Below the pieces are notes generated by a model, which saw nothing but the letters and a program-made list of their open reading frames with translations, made no database searches and was not told the origin of the DNA. Positions 38,740-50,697 of a stretch of DNA of 64,000 bases are shown here, piece after piece (positions within the stretch are counted from its first letter, which is position 1; each line of letters opens with the position of its first letter). The stretch is taken from the NCBI GenBank assembly GCA_029959085.1, contig JARWIR010000005.1, positions 3,164,501 to 3,228,500 on the forward strand, read 5' to 3'. The DNA is from Nemophila menziesii. Taxonomy: Eukaryota > Streptophyta > Magnoliopsida > Boraginales > Hydrophyllaceae. The translations under genes and the position numbers were made by a program.

Positions 38740-39291
38740 TGCTGCACCAGAAAATCCATCTTCATCTTCATCTTCTGAAATAGGAAAATCCAACCAAGTT
38801 TTAGGATGATGAGCGATATTTTGAGCAAAAGCCAACGAAGAGCTTCGTCCGTTAAACCTACAGCGTCATCTTCAACATCATCATCGCTATAATGTTCTAA
38901 ACCATCAATATATTCCTCATCCTCCTCTAATTCATTTCCCGGACCAGACCGATCTGATTCTTTCTTCACCCCCGGATCCAATTCTAACCGCCTCGAAGAT
39001 GGAAGGGGCGGAGGAGGTGGTGGCACAGGAGGAGCAAGAAATGATGCAACGCCCCATAATTGACGCGCTAGGGTTTCCTTAAGTTTCGATAAATCCTCTT
39101 TCACACCACGCCCTTGATTATCATCGTTATCATTATCATTATCATTGCCAATATGATTTTGATTATTTAAATTCGGGTTCTTCTTCATCTTCTAAAGGAA
39201 CAGCGTCGTTTTGATGATGATCGTGGTCTTTATCGTGACCGTTCTCGTCAATGTGGAGATATTTGGCAAGGGAGCGAGCCAACCATGACAT
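38740..39291 (-). pseudogene. Captured BSD-domain protein gene fragment
   Basis: From ATG 39291 the frame starts 'MSWLARSLAKYLHIDENG', the hallmark start of plant BSD-domain proteins. After a frameshift near 39180 it continues 'RGVKEDLSKLKETLARQLWG' and 'VASFLAPPVPPPPPP', another strong match to that family. A second frameshift near 38845 leads to 'AFAQNIAHHPKTWLDFPISE', the segment at the start of the BSD domain. The domain is cut off after 'EDEDEDGF', and the usual middle segment is missing. It therefore cannot make a full BSD protein. It lies on the same strand as, and 3' of, kinase copy 3. Confidence 0.85.
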
Positions 39292-39775
39292 GACAAAATC
39301 GTACGATTTTTTCAATAGATCAAGGAGGAGTTAAAGAGGAATTTTGAAAAAGCTGTGACGATGATGTTGATTTCTTTTATGTTTTATATGAATTGATTTC
39401 TTAGAGAAATTTACCATAATAAAAGTGCAATAATAACGGATTTTAATAGATATGCTATCTTAATGGAATCGGTTAATTGCGTAAATCATGGGGTGATATG
39501 ATATTATCTGATTACGTGAGAAGGTAATGCTGGAATGCTAAAAAATTCGTTGGACCTGCTAGGGGAAAAATCAGGGGTTGGGCCTAATGGAGGTGTATAG
39601 TTATGTTCTAGGACTTAATAGGGATTTATATCTATTATTAACTATAGGTACCTGTATTATGCAAAATAACACATTATCATGCAAAATATCATACATATAT
39701 AAAGCAAGCAGAAAGTTCATACAGACAAAGTTTTGATATTTAAAAGCATAATCTAAACTAAGCATCTCTACATGC

Positions 39776-42700
39776 CTAGGGATGCTGAGGAGTGCCACTG
39801 GGTCGGGCGGACCGATAAAGCACTCCTGTCCTTATCGGAGTAATCGCTGGATTTCTTCCTTGTTGCATATTTCCCATCTGTGAGCGGCTTGACCCACCTT
39901 GATTAGCTGGTGGGGACGACTGGTATTCCGGATTATCAGCTGCCAAGTCTGCATAATTCTCCAGGGATTCCAACTCCCTTAAAACCTGGCTCATATAGGG
40001 ACGGTTCTTTGGTTCCGGCTGGACACATTTATATGCCAGCTTAGCCACCTTGAGCACGGCGGTTATTGGGTACTGACCCTGTAGAGAAGGATCAACAAGT
40101 TGTTGGCACCTCGGCCAACCATTAAACAAAAACCTTGGATACTGTACAAGGTTTTTAATGTCGCGGTTTCTATCATACGACCTCTTCCCAGTGATAAGCT
40201 CCAGCAGTACAACGCCAAAGCTGAAGACGTCGCTTTTTACAGTTAGATGTCCTGCACATCATTAGATTAAGTCAGTATCAACATCTAATCAATATACGAA
40301 GTATAAATTCAAATATATTATTATAGAATCAGCAAAATATTCATATAAATAAAATAAAATAAAGCCTAAAAAGATAACTATTGAGAGTAAACTCAAGTAC
40401 TTTTTTTTTCATTTTAATAAAAAAATAATCATAGCTTGTTGAATTTAATGTTTTGGTCTTTGTTAAATAATACAGTACTTTACATAATATAAGGAACTAT
40501 AATGCCATATTTTACAAAATATAAGGATCTAGTGTGCAATTAACTCAAAAAATAGAGGCAACTCCATTTTTTATAAATTGCACTTATGTCCCTATATTAT
40601 GAAAGGATTACACTACATTCCCCTATACTATGCAAAAATGAACAGGAGTTCCCTATGTAACCAAACAAATGCACAATAGGTCTTGGTATTATGCAAAGTA
40701 TGCAATATAGCCCATGTATTATGTAAAAATGACACTATAGAAACATGCAGTAACAAATTGAAAAAAAACATTTACCTGTACGAGCATAGTGAGGGTCAAC
40801 ATATCCTAGAGTCCCCATCACTTTGGTCTTCACATAAGGCGCATTACCCGTAGGTCCCTCAGTTGCAAGCCCGAAGTCTGAGAGCTTCGCATTCCAATTC
40901 TGTGAACACCAGAATAAGGAAAACAACTTAATATATAGGGACCCGTAGTGCAAGTAAATAATAAAGTATGAGTTATAGTTATATACCTGATCGATCAGCA
41001 CATTAGACGCCTTAAAATCCCGGAATACAATTGGCCTTCTCGCCTGTTCGTGGAGGAAGACGAGACCTCTCGCCGCCTCCACAGCAATCTTCATGCGGAG
41101 ATGCCACACCAAAACTCCATGCACTCCTGAAACACGAGACAGATTTTATAACACATTTCAAACAAAAGAAAAAGTTAATTTCACGTCCCTGTATTTTGAA
41201 AAAAACAATCACTCTATACTCAATGGCGGATTCAAAAGATGTATGAGTAAAAATCGTGAATCTACCCTCTAATTTTAGGTACCTTAGTTAAATTTATATT
41301 AAATTTCACCATAAGTTCCTATATTACTCAAAATAATCTTAAGAATTTTTTTCTAATTAAAGGTAAAAATAAACTTGACTGTTTTTGACAAGTTTAGGAG
41401 GCTCGTAAGTGAAATTTTTCAAAATTTAAGCTAGCTATTTTTTGTTTAAAATAGGGGTAAAATTTGTATTTTTCAAAATATTTATTAAAAAAGACATAGT
41501 CAAATAGACAAAGAAAATTATAGTTACTCCTGAAAAGGTGGTCTTCGAGACTGCCACGGTCCATAAATTCATAGACGAGAGCCCGTGTTTGGCCCTCGTT
41601 GCAATGACCGTGGAGTCGTATTACATGTGGGTGGTGGAGCTCCCCTAGTAAATCAACCTCCACCTGCAAAATTTATTAAAAAAGAGATAAATTTAGTTAT
41701 ATAATCGAGACATTTAATTAAAAATATAAAAATAAAAAACTTACTTGCCACTCCCTGTCGCCCTGGACCCCTTGTGGATTCAGTATTTTTACAGCTACTT
41801 GAGCTACTCCGCTTGAAGTGGGCCCTCGGTGAGATATCCACCCTTTGAAAACTCTGCCAAAACCGCCCTCGCCTAAAATAAGGTTACGCTGAAATGATTT
41901 GGTGGCTATATTGAGCTCCTCTACGGTGAATTCTCGGAGCTGAGGAGCAATGTTGAGTTGCACGAGCGCGCGAGAGGTTGACGCTATGTTCGCTTGGAGG
42001 CTTGGGCGTGGGCCCGGTGTGGCAGAGGTAGCTGAGTGGAAGGCCAACGGGCTTGGAGTTGCCACGTAATGTGGCACAGGGGTTGCCGCGTAACGTGGCA
42101 CAGGGGTTGCCGATGGCAAGCTCTGAGCTGTTGATCATATAAACGTATGAATTAATCATGTTGTATAAAAACCATCAATATGATATATTGCAAATATATA
42201 AAAACTATTTGCATATTTGTCTGAAAAATATGCAAAAAACTTGTCAAAGAAATGAACTTATTTAAACAAATATGTGTATTATTGGTCTTGAATACTAGAT
42301 TAGTGCTTGTGAATTGTTTTCAAACAAGTAAGAGTTGAGTTCAAGGTCCGAGAAAAAATTGCAGTATAGCCCCTTATATTAGGTAGAAAATGCCTTATAG
42401 TCCGTTATATCATGCAAAAACCAAGTGTGGAGCGTGTGAAAGAAATTTCAAGGGTGAAGTCAGGAATTTTAATTTGGGGGAGGGGCATCTTCACCATTTT
42501 ATTTTATTTTTGATTACACAGGAGGTCCAGGGACAATTGGGCAATAGCCCAAAAATATCAAAGATTAATAAAAAACATCATAAATCAGTCCCGAGTTGTA
42601 GACAACTCGCAGTGTCTTCCACTCCATCCGATCTCTAGTCAATATACTCCAAATTCCATTAGGTGGATCTTCAAGCAATGTATATTCCTCAATCCCAGTC

Positions 42701-44136
42701 AAACCTGCCCGAGCTAGCCAATCCGCACAATAGTTAGCTTCTCTGTAAATACCCTTCAATATGAAGCCCGGATTCCGTGCCAAAATCGAACGAATAATAC
42801 TTATCCAAAAAGCCCTGGAACCTCTGCCTTCCTCCACTTTTTGTATTGTGTCAATAGCCTCCCAAGAATCCACATCCACCATTACTTACTTAAACCCCAT
42901 CTCCTCTGCTAATCGAAGCCCCTTGCAAAGTGCTATGAACTCTACAATTACCGGAGTTTCCTGCCCAATCTTCATGCTAAAACCCCTTATCCATTTACCA
43001 TTATGATCCCGAATGACTCCTCCACCCCCACCTGCTCTACATCCTCGATTATAGCTCCCATCTTCACCATTTTATTGAGGTAATTGCACTATAGGTTCCT
43101 ACGGATTTTTTTTATTTTTTTGGAAAAGGAGAATGGATAAATGAGTTCAATGTAATGCCCGTTTAGCATAGGTTCCTATATAAGGAAAAAAATTGCACTA
43201 TATGTTCCTAAATTATGTAAAAATATAATGTATGTTTTTATATTTATCTTTTGAATTAGTTAATAGCTATGTTATACACTTATTCAATATTGTATAAATA
43301 ACAAATATTTGTATAAATAAATCAAATTAAATCTGAAAAAGGTAATATAATAGACGTGGTGATAATCGATAAGTTCAAAAAAAAAAACATAATCGTCCTA
43401 AAGAATTCTTATACGTTAAGAACAACTTTAGAATGATTTTAAATATGTTGTCGGGCGAGTGTAAGTTCAAAAAAATCGAGAAATGAATATAAAGAATTAA
43501 TAAATTAAAACATTAGGATATTTAACAAAACTAATAAGTTACAAAAATATGTGGAGTCCATAAGGATCAAATATAATATTTTAGACTCTTAAAATCACTT
43601 TAAGAAAAAACACTAGATAAGTGATTATTAAAATAATCACTTAAAGTGATTTTGGATGTCAGCATATTTTTAAATTATTTTTATAAATGTTTTAATTTAA
43701 ATCAAAAAGCACTTTTAACTCTAAATAAATCAATTCCAAACGGGCACTAAAGATGAATAATGATTTTTCATAAATTAGAAAAAAGGCGTCTGAAGTATAA
43801 ATAATGAAAACAAAAGAGGACTCTAGGTAATTTCTATAAATCAAGTAAATTGGGTCTGATTTATGCTTAAAATTTCTAAATTCGATCGAGAAATGCAAAA
43901 AAAAATGTATTTCAACCGATTTAATTTTCTACAAATACATGATTTATTTAAAAAAAAACACTTCAAATAATATACACTTACAACAATAAATAATAATTAT
44001 TTTTCAATTATCATTTCAAACTTATTAAACAAAAAAAAGTTGTAGAGATTTTTGACATACCTTCTTTAAAGTCCAGAGACGATGGTCGGATACAACCGGG
44101 AAGGAACTTGGATTTGATGAGCCCCCATCGGCTCAT
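39776..44136 (-). CDS. Receptor-like cytoplasmic kinase, RLCK-VII/PBS1-like, copy 3
   Basis: Exons are 44061-44136, 41745-42127, 41528-41663, 40987-41126, 40776-40899 and 39776-40251, giving 444 residues with no visible lesion. Relative to copy 1 I count three amino-acid changes: Gln to His at the exon 3/4 border ('RVHGV'), His to Gln ('SRSQMG') and Pro to Ser ('EYQSSP') in the C-terminal tail. I also count about seven silent changes. All catalytic motifs and the DPH variant of APE are kept. The 3' flank differs from the other copies because a Pack-MULE-like element sits about 140 bp beyond the stop codon, so the transcript end may differ. Confidence 0.87.
42468..43075 (-). pseudogene. LINE RNase H-like fragment in kinase intron 1, copy 3
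   Basis: Same fragment as at 14394-15000. A change in the '[11 protein letters not shown]' region (TTACTTACTTAAACC on the plus strand) introduces a stop, so the frame opens only from 42882 downward. Confidence 0.78.
43576..43747. mobile_element. 5'-truncated Tourist-like MITE in intron 1, copy 3
   Basis: Retains the right end CCAAACGGGCAC followed by TAA but lacks the left 106 bp, with the same breakpoint as copy 1. Confidence 0.7.
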
Positions 44137-44796
44137 CCTTCGTTCCTTCCCTCTTCTTCTCGATGGTCCACAATCAATCATTATTTTTATAAAAATCGAA
44201 ACTTAACTTTAAATTAAAAAATAACTCAATCGGAAAGATCTGTAACCCAATTTCATTAAAGTAAAGAAAAAGATTCAAACTAGATTGAGTTTAATGGATC
44301 TTAAAAAAGGAATTTGGAAAATTTATAAAGAATGTTAGAACGTTTAAATTTGTCGAAACAAGATATTTATATTACATAAGGAGATAGAATTGATGTTTTA
44401 TTGGTGAATATATTAATATGAGTCAATGAACATACTTGAATGCATTTTATAGCAAGGCCAAAACAATTATAGATTTTTTAATTTCTTTTTTAATTGAAAT
44501 GTAATTGTCTTGAAATTGATTGGTTTAGTAGTAAACTTTGGATCGATGAAGTGTTTTGTATTTACTTTTTTTGTTTTTTAATCTTCTTGTTCACACCCAC
44601 CCTACCTATCTCTATATTTATTTTCAACTTTTAATAAATAAAAATCAACTCAATCAAAAAGAAAATTACAAGTGTACACGTTAATTAAAAGTACATAACT
44701 CATTTGATTAAAATAAAGAATAAGCACAAAATATAATATTCAATCACTTTCATTCGAAAAATTATCAATCTCAATTTGATTAAGATAAAAAATAGA

Positions 44797-45878
44797 TCGA
44801 CTTGACTAAAACTTCAAAAAATGGATGTTGAAAATTTATAAAAGAATGTTGAACCTTTAAATTTATCGAAATAATAAGCTACTCAATAAATTATGTACTG
44901 GATATATATTATTTAAGGAGATAAGTATAGGTGGAATAGTCAAAATCACGTATTTGGGAGAATATATTGAGTATTATGTGGATAAATGCTACACTAAAAA
45001 ATGCGTATATAAGCGTCTGTGAACCCGTGGTAATACCCGCCAATGGTATAGCATTGTGGCATGTTTCTAAACATCAACATTTGAAATCACTCAAGTCTCT
45101 TAAAGTTCTCAAAGACCTAAGACAAAGAGAAGAAGAGAGCCCGGAGAAGGCCGCACTGGAGCATTACCTCAACTACCCACAAGTATTCTAAAGTGTACAA
45201 ATCCAATACTTATAGTTAGGTGTTTCAAGTGAAATAAACAAGACATATAAGAGAACTTGTAAGGAGGTTGTTCATGATAAAAGTTTGGGTAACAAAGAAA
45301 GGGTTTATGATGAGTTATTTGAGGGTGGGAATGAAAACATACGCAATTTTGCTTCGACACAATCTACTATATTTGAGGGTAGTAATGAAAACACAAGATT
45401 AAATGGATGACTTTCAGATTTTAGGAGGTACAAGTGATTTGCTAGGTGGTCGGAACGATCAAGACTTCAAATCATTCCTTGATAATCACATGTCCAAATT
45501 TTTAAGTTCACTCTCTAATTCTTCTCAAATACAAGTTTCTGAAAATAAAAATTATAAACTACTAACAAGGAAGATGCTTTGAATAAGGAAGCCATCACCA
45601 TTAGTGTCAAACAAGTTGGTAAAGCAATATGTAGTATTTGTGCAAGGTAGGACATGATGTGCGTAAATTGCCGGTTAATTGTTCTAAGGTATAATCTATG
45701 CAACTAACTCTTGAAATATTAATGTAATGAAACACTAATATGAATTCTATTTGTTATCATTTTGTAGAAGAAAATTGAGGAGGCTACTAGACTGACAAGT
45801 GGAAGAAATGCATGTGAAGATTTGAGTGTTTGCTTGTTAGAATACATATACACTTTTGGCAATCAATAGTCGTGTTTA
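44797..45878 (+). pseudogene. Degenerate MULE 5' module, copy C
   Basis: Counterpart of 16749-17847. An 18-bp deletion near 45400 removes the text for 'FYVPTQD' relative to copy A. Broken frames as before. Confidence 0.5.
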
Positions 45879-47931
45879 ATGCTTGGTGAAAAAGATTTTG
45901 CTACTATTGTATGGTTATATCATCATAATTTGTCAACTACATTGAGTAACCTTCTTATTGAAATTAGTGTTTCAACTGGTCCTTCTTCTACATCTTCACA
46001 AACATTTGCTTCTTCAAGTTCTCTAGTATCTTCATCTTCACTAGTATCTTCATCTTCATGTTCGTTAGGTAGTGATCAAATTACTGAATCTCGGAGTATA
46101 GATAAAAAGCGTCATGTTCTTACTGAGAAGAAACTTCTCAGTGCCAATTGGGATAAGCTATTGAAACATGTTGGTGAAATATATCATGGCGGTATCGCGG
46201 AGTTAAGGTCCACTGTTGCTAAGTATTCATGCGAAACGGGCTACGATTTTACTTTTAATCAAAATTGTGCAACTAGAGCAAGTGTATATTGCAAGAACAA
46301 GAAAGCTACAGGCTGTAGTTGGTATATTTACGCTACTTCTGATGTTTCAAAGTTAAAGCTTTATGTTCGTTTGTTTCGAGGAGAACACACGTGTGGTGTA
46401 CCCGAGAAATCCATGACTTGTGATCATCTAAATTCTGAACTCCTTAAGGGCATAATAATGGATCAAGTAAAGAGTAATCCTTCTACGAGACCAAATGATA
46501 TTGTTTTACATTTAAAACATAGCTATGGTTATGAAATATCATATAAACGTGCATACAATGCTGTTAACAAAGCAAGGAATTCCGTTTTTGGAGATGCCGG
46601 TCTATCTTACAATCAGATTTATCCTTATTTTAAGAAGTTAAAAGCAGTTGATCCATCTACAGAGCTGTATTTACATGTTCATCCTGAAACCCAAGCTTTT
46701 GAGAATTGTCACATTGCATTTGGTGCTTGTATTGCGGGTTTTCGAGCTTGTCGCCCATTGCTCTTTATTGATGCAACATTTCTGAAGAACAAATACAAGC
46801 GTGTACTACTTATTGCTACTGCAAAGGATGCAAACAGTGGTATGTTCTGTATGTTTTTTTTGTTGCAAATCCCATCTCTGAGTATGGGATTCTTGTCCCA
46901 TCTGTCAATATGGGACTCTGTCCCATCTGTCTATTTGTCCCATCTATTTTTCTGTCTTTACAGGCTTGTTTCCAATTGCTTTTTCGATTGGTCGGGCAGA
47001 AGACGGTGAGTCTTGGACTAGGTTTTTGAGTTTCCTTGCTCCACTTAATTCAGAATGAAAGATTACCTTTGTGTCTGATCGTCATCCGTCAATAGTGTTG
47101 GCTTTACGCACTTCCTTTCCATCTTCACCGGATGCATTTTGCATGGTACACCTGAAGAAGAATTTAAAGACTAAATACAAAGGTTCCAGTGGCTTTACTA
47201 AAACTATGATGTCTTACCTGGATGATATTGCACATGCTGTTAACGAATCAGAGTACGATAAATGTGTCCGAGCATATTGTAAAGAGGGATCAGGCAAAGC
47301 AGTTGATTTTTTGTAAAGCTTGCCAAGGGAGCATTTTAGTGATGCATTTTTCGAGGGCAAGCGATATGGTGAAATGACATCAAATGCAGCTGAGGCTTTT
47401 AATGCACAAATAAAAGAGCATCGTGAGTTACCTGTTACTGAACTGATTGGTAGTATTCGAAACTTGATCATGGTGCAAATGGTCAAACGTCACAAGTTGT
47501 CGAAGTTGTGCACCACTATATTGGTAGTTGATTCAGATGTTAGATACTGGGACAAATTCAAATTTTGTCTCCCTTGGGCTGTAAAACCATCTAGTAAAAC
47601 TGTTTTCCAGGTTCATTCTCATCTAATCATGACTATTGATATATCCTCCCGTACTTGTTCTTGTTGCAGCTGGCAAATCGTTGTGTTTCCTTGTTTTCAT
47701 GATGTCGCAGCAATAGAATCTGCTCGAAAATGTACAAGATTTGCGTATGTTGATAAATACTACCACCAATACTCATTCAGGGAGACTTACTCTCATAGTA
47801 TCCCAGCTCTCTCAAATTTTCAGGATGATAGTAATCATGACAATCAGTTTACTGTATTTCCTCCTTTAACCAAACGAACACCTGGGAGGTCGAAAAAGAA
47901 TCGTCATCTTGCTGGAGTAGAATATTCTTAG
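45879..47931 (+). pseudogene. MULE transposase, copy D (two premature stops)
   Basis: Same domain order as copy B. The intron donor and acceptor are kept (46839-46963 region). It has the shared TGA in 'SE*KITFVSDRH' (about 47056) and a private TAA at 47314-47316, where copies A and B read 'FLYSL'. Further changes include Arg for Gly in 'NKYKRVLLIA' and altered residues in the SWIM finger region ('WQIVVFPCFHDV'). This is the most decayed of the three copies. The locus ends abruptly at about 47984, without the tRNA-like repeats and Ulp1-like gene that follow copies A and B. Confidence 0.87.
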
Positions 47932-47979
47932 AAAATAAGGATTTGCGATTGTTGCAAACAACTTTGTTACCACAATCGT

Positions 47980-48998
47980 TCCACTTGACTAAAACTTCAA
48001 AAAATAAATGTTGAAAATTTATAAAAGAATGTTGAACATTTAAATTTATCGAAATAATAAGCTACTCAATAAATTTTGTACTAGATATATATTATTTAAG
48101 GAGATAAGTATAGGTGGAATAGTCACAATCACGTATTTGGGAGAAGATATAGAGTATTATGTGGATAAATGCTACACTAAAAATGCGTATATAAGCGTCT
48201 ATGAACCCTTGATAGTACCCACCAATGATATAACATTGTGGCATGTTTCTAAACATCAACATTTGAAATCACCCAAGTCGCTTAAAGTTCTCAAATACCT
48301 AAGACAAAGAAAAGAAGAGAGCCCGGCGAAGGCCGCACTGGAGCATTACCTCAACTACCTACAAGTATTCTCAAGTGTACAAATCCAATACTTATAGTTA
48401 GGTGTTCAAAGTGAAATAAACAAGCCATATTAAGAGAACTTGTAAGGAGGTGGTTCATGATAAAAGTTTGGGCAACAAAGAAAGGTTTGATGATGAGTTA
48501 TTTGAGGGTGTGAATGAAAACATAGACAATTTTGCTCTGACACAATCTACTATATTTGAGGGTAGTAATGAAAACACAAGATACTATGTTCCAACACAAG
48601 ATTCCATGGCTGACTTTGAGATTTTAGGAGGTACAAGTGATTTGCTAGGTGGTCGGAATGATCAAGACTTCTAATCATTCCTTGATAATCACATGTCCAA
48701 TTTTTTTAGTTCACTTTCTAATTCTTCTCATGTACAAGTTTCTGAAAATGAAAATTTTAAACTACTAACAAGGAAGATGCTTTGAATAAGGAAGCCATCA
48801 CACTTAGTGTCAAACAAGTTTGTAAAGTAAGATGTAGTATTTGTGCAAGGTAGGACATGATGTGCGTAAATTGCCGGTTAATTGTTCTAAGGTATAATCT
48901 ATGCAACTAACTCTTGAAATATTAATGTAATGAAACACTAATACGAATTCTATTTGTTATCATTTTGTAGAAGAAAATTGAGGAGGCTACTAGACCGA
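47980..48998 (+). pseudogene. Degenerate MULE 5' module, copy D
   Basis: A diverged copy of 16749-17760 fused directly to the 3' end of transposase copy D. The frame 48137-48397 ('MGEDIEYYVDKCYTKNAYIS' to 'VFSSVQIQYL') is longer and less broken than in the array copies. It ends at 'GGGCTACTAGACCGACAAG'-like sequence, where the tRNA-like array starts. Confidence 0.5.
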
Positions 48999-49254
48999 CA
49001 AGAGTCTAGAGGTAACATGCTAACACTTTACTTATGAGATTCCAAGTTCAAATCCTGCATGCTACTATAAAAATGCTCCCATGCTCTTAGAGAAGTGTTT
49101 TTTTTACTAGAGTTCTTCTAAGTTATATGCTTAATGGGATAAGTCCTATATGTCTTTACAATTATACTCTACCTTAATGGGACAAATCATATCTATCCTA
49201 ATAGAGTCTTATATATATAACTACTAGGTAAAACCCGTGTCTGAAGAAAAAAAT

Positions 49255-50275
49255 TGTTTTGTTAACGGAAATTGAACACAGGTTCCAAGGGTATAGGTCA
49301 AGGTTAAAGTTAGGTTTCAGGTTTTTGTTTTGTTGCTCATCAAGAATAAGGTTAGGTTAAGGTTAAGGTTGAGTTTAAGGTTAAAGTTAGGGTTAAGGTT
49401 TAGGTCAAGGTTAAGGATGAGGTTAATTTTTAAGTCAAGGTTAAGGTTAAATTTAACTTTAAGATTGATGTTAAGTTAGAGTTAAGGTTTAAGATTAAAC
49501 GTTTAAGGTTTAACTAAATTCCAGGTTTAGGTCGAATATTAGCGCGATGATTCTTTATATGTTTAAGGTTAAGGTTACATTTAAGATGAAAGTTAAGGTT
49601 AAGGTTTAAAGTTAAGGTTATGTTTAAGGTTAAGGTTTAAGGTTTAAGGTTTAAGGTTTAAGGTTCAAAGTTCAAGGATCAAGGTTCAAGATTAAGGTTA
49701 AGTTTTAACTTCAAGGTTAAGGTTATGGTTAAGGTTTAGGTTAAACTTAAGATGAAGGTGAATGTAAAGGTTAAGGCTTGAGATTCAAGGGTTAAGGTTT
49801 AAGGTTTAAGGGTTAAGGTTAAAGTGAAGATGAAGATAAGGTGGTAGCGTTTAAGGTTCAAGGTCAAGGTAAGGTTTAAGGTTTAAGGTGTAAGGTTTAA
49901 GGCTAAAGGTTAAGGGTTAAGATTAAAGTTAAGGTTAAGGTGATGATAAAGATTAGGGTTTAAGGTTTAAGTTTAAGGTTAAGTTTAATGTTAAGCTTAG
50001 GATTAAGGTTAATGTTAAGGATAAGGTTAATGTTTAGATTAAGGTTAAGTTTAAGGTCAAGGTTAGGTTAAGGCTAAAGCTAAGGATAAGGTTAAGGTAT
50101 AGTTTAAGTTTAAGGTTAAGGTTAAGGTTAAGGTTAAGGTTTAGGTCAAGGTTAAGGTTAAGGTTAAGGTTAAGGTTAAGGTTAAGGTAAAGGTCAAGGT
50201 TAAGGTTCAAGTTAAGGTTAAGGTTAAGGTAAAGGTAAAGGTAAAGGTAAAGTTAAAAATAAAGTTAAAGGTTAA
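49255..50275 (+). repeat. Degenerate GGTTAA/GGTTTAA satellite block
   Basis: About 1 kb of imperfect hexamer and heptamer repeats (AAGGTTAAGGTTAAGG and variants). It is cleanest at 50110-50250 and becomes AAAGGTAAAGG at its end. The motif is not the plant telomere TTTAGGG. It interrupts the tRNA-like array. Confidence 0.93.
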
Positions 50276-50630
50276 GTGTCTTTTTTTTTTTTTGTTGAAT
50301 TTATTATGAACAATATGCTTAACGAGATAAGTATTATCTATCATAATCAAGTAGTTTTTTATTATTACAATTGTTATATATATAACTATTGCAAGTGTGT
50401 TTGACAATTAAACATAGACTACTGGTAACACGCTAACTTTTTACTTATGAGATTCCAAGTTCGAATCCCGCATGCTACTATAAAAATGCTCCAATTATCT
50501 TTAAAAAAATGTTCTTACGTTTTACTCTCTTGATTTTTTTTTTTTGTTGATTTTATTATGAACTATATGCTTAATGGGATAATTCTTCTCTATCCTAATT
50601 AAGTGTTTTTTATTATAAACAATATTGTTT

Positions 50631-50694
<64 letters not shown>
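50631..50694. repeat. (AT)n microsatellite
   Basis: Nearly pure AT run expanded from the TATATATA element of the repeat unit. Confidence 0.97.

Positions 50695-50697
<3 letters not shown>

Larger units (their letters stand above)
38160..39632. mobile_element. Pack-MULE-like element carrying a BSD-domain gene copy
   Basis: This 1473-bp insertion is present only in the third unit. It is flanked by the 9-bp direct repeat TATTATTAA (38151-38159 and 39633-39641), and the empty site is seen in copies 1 and 2. Nine-bp duplications are typical of MULEs. The two ends, read inward, share a degenerate terminal inverted similarity over about 60 bp: GAGTCC/AAGTCC at the same distance from the tip, then CCATCAGGTCCATCCC against CCATTAGGCCCAACCC. 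It holds subterminal tandem repeats (38430-38690) and a broken host-gene copy on the minus strand. It encodes no transposase. Confidence 0.8.

Noticed and set aside
49255..50275. True telomere or telomeric repeat
   Set aside because: The unit is GGTTAA-like and degenerate, not the plant TTTAGGG, and it is embedded in other repeats.
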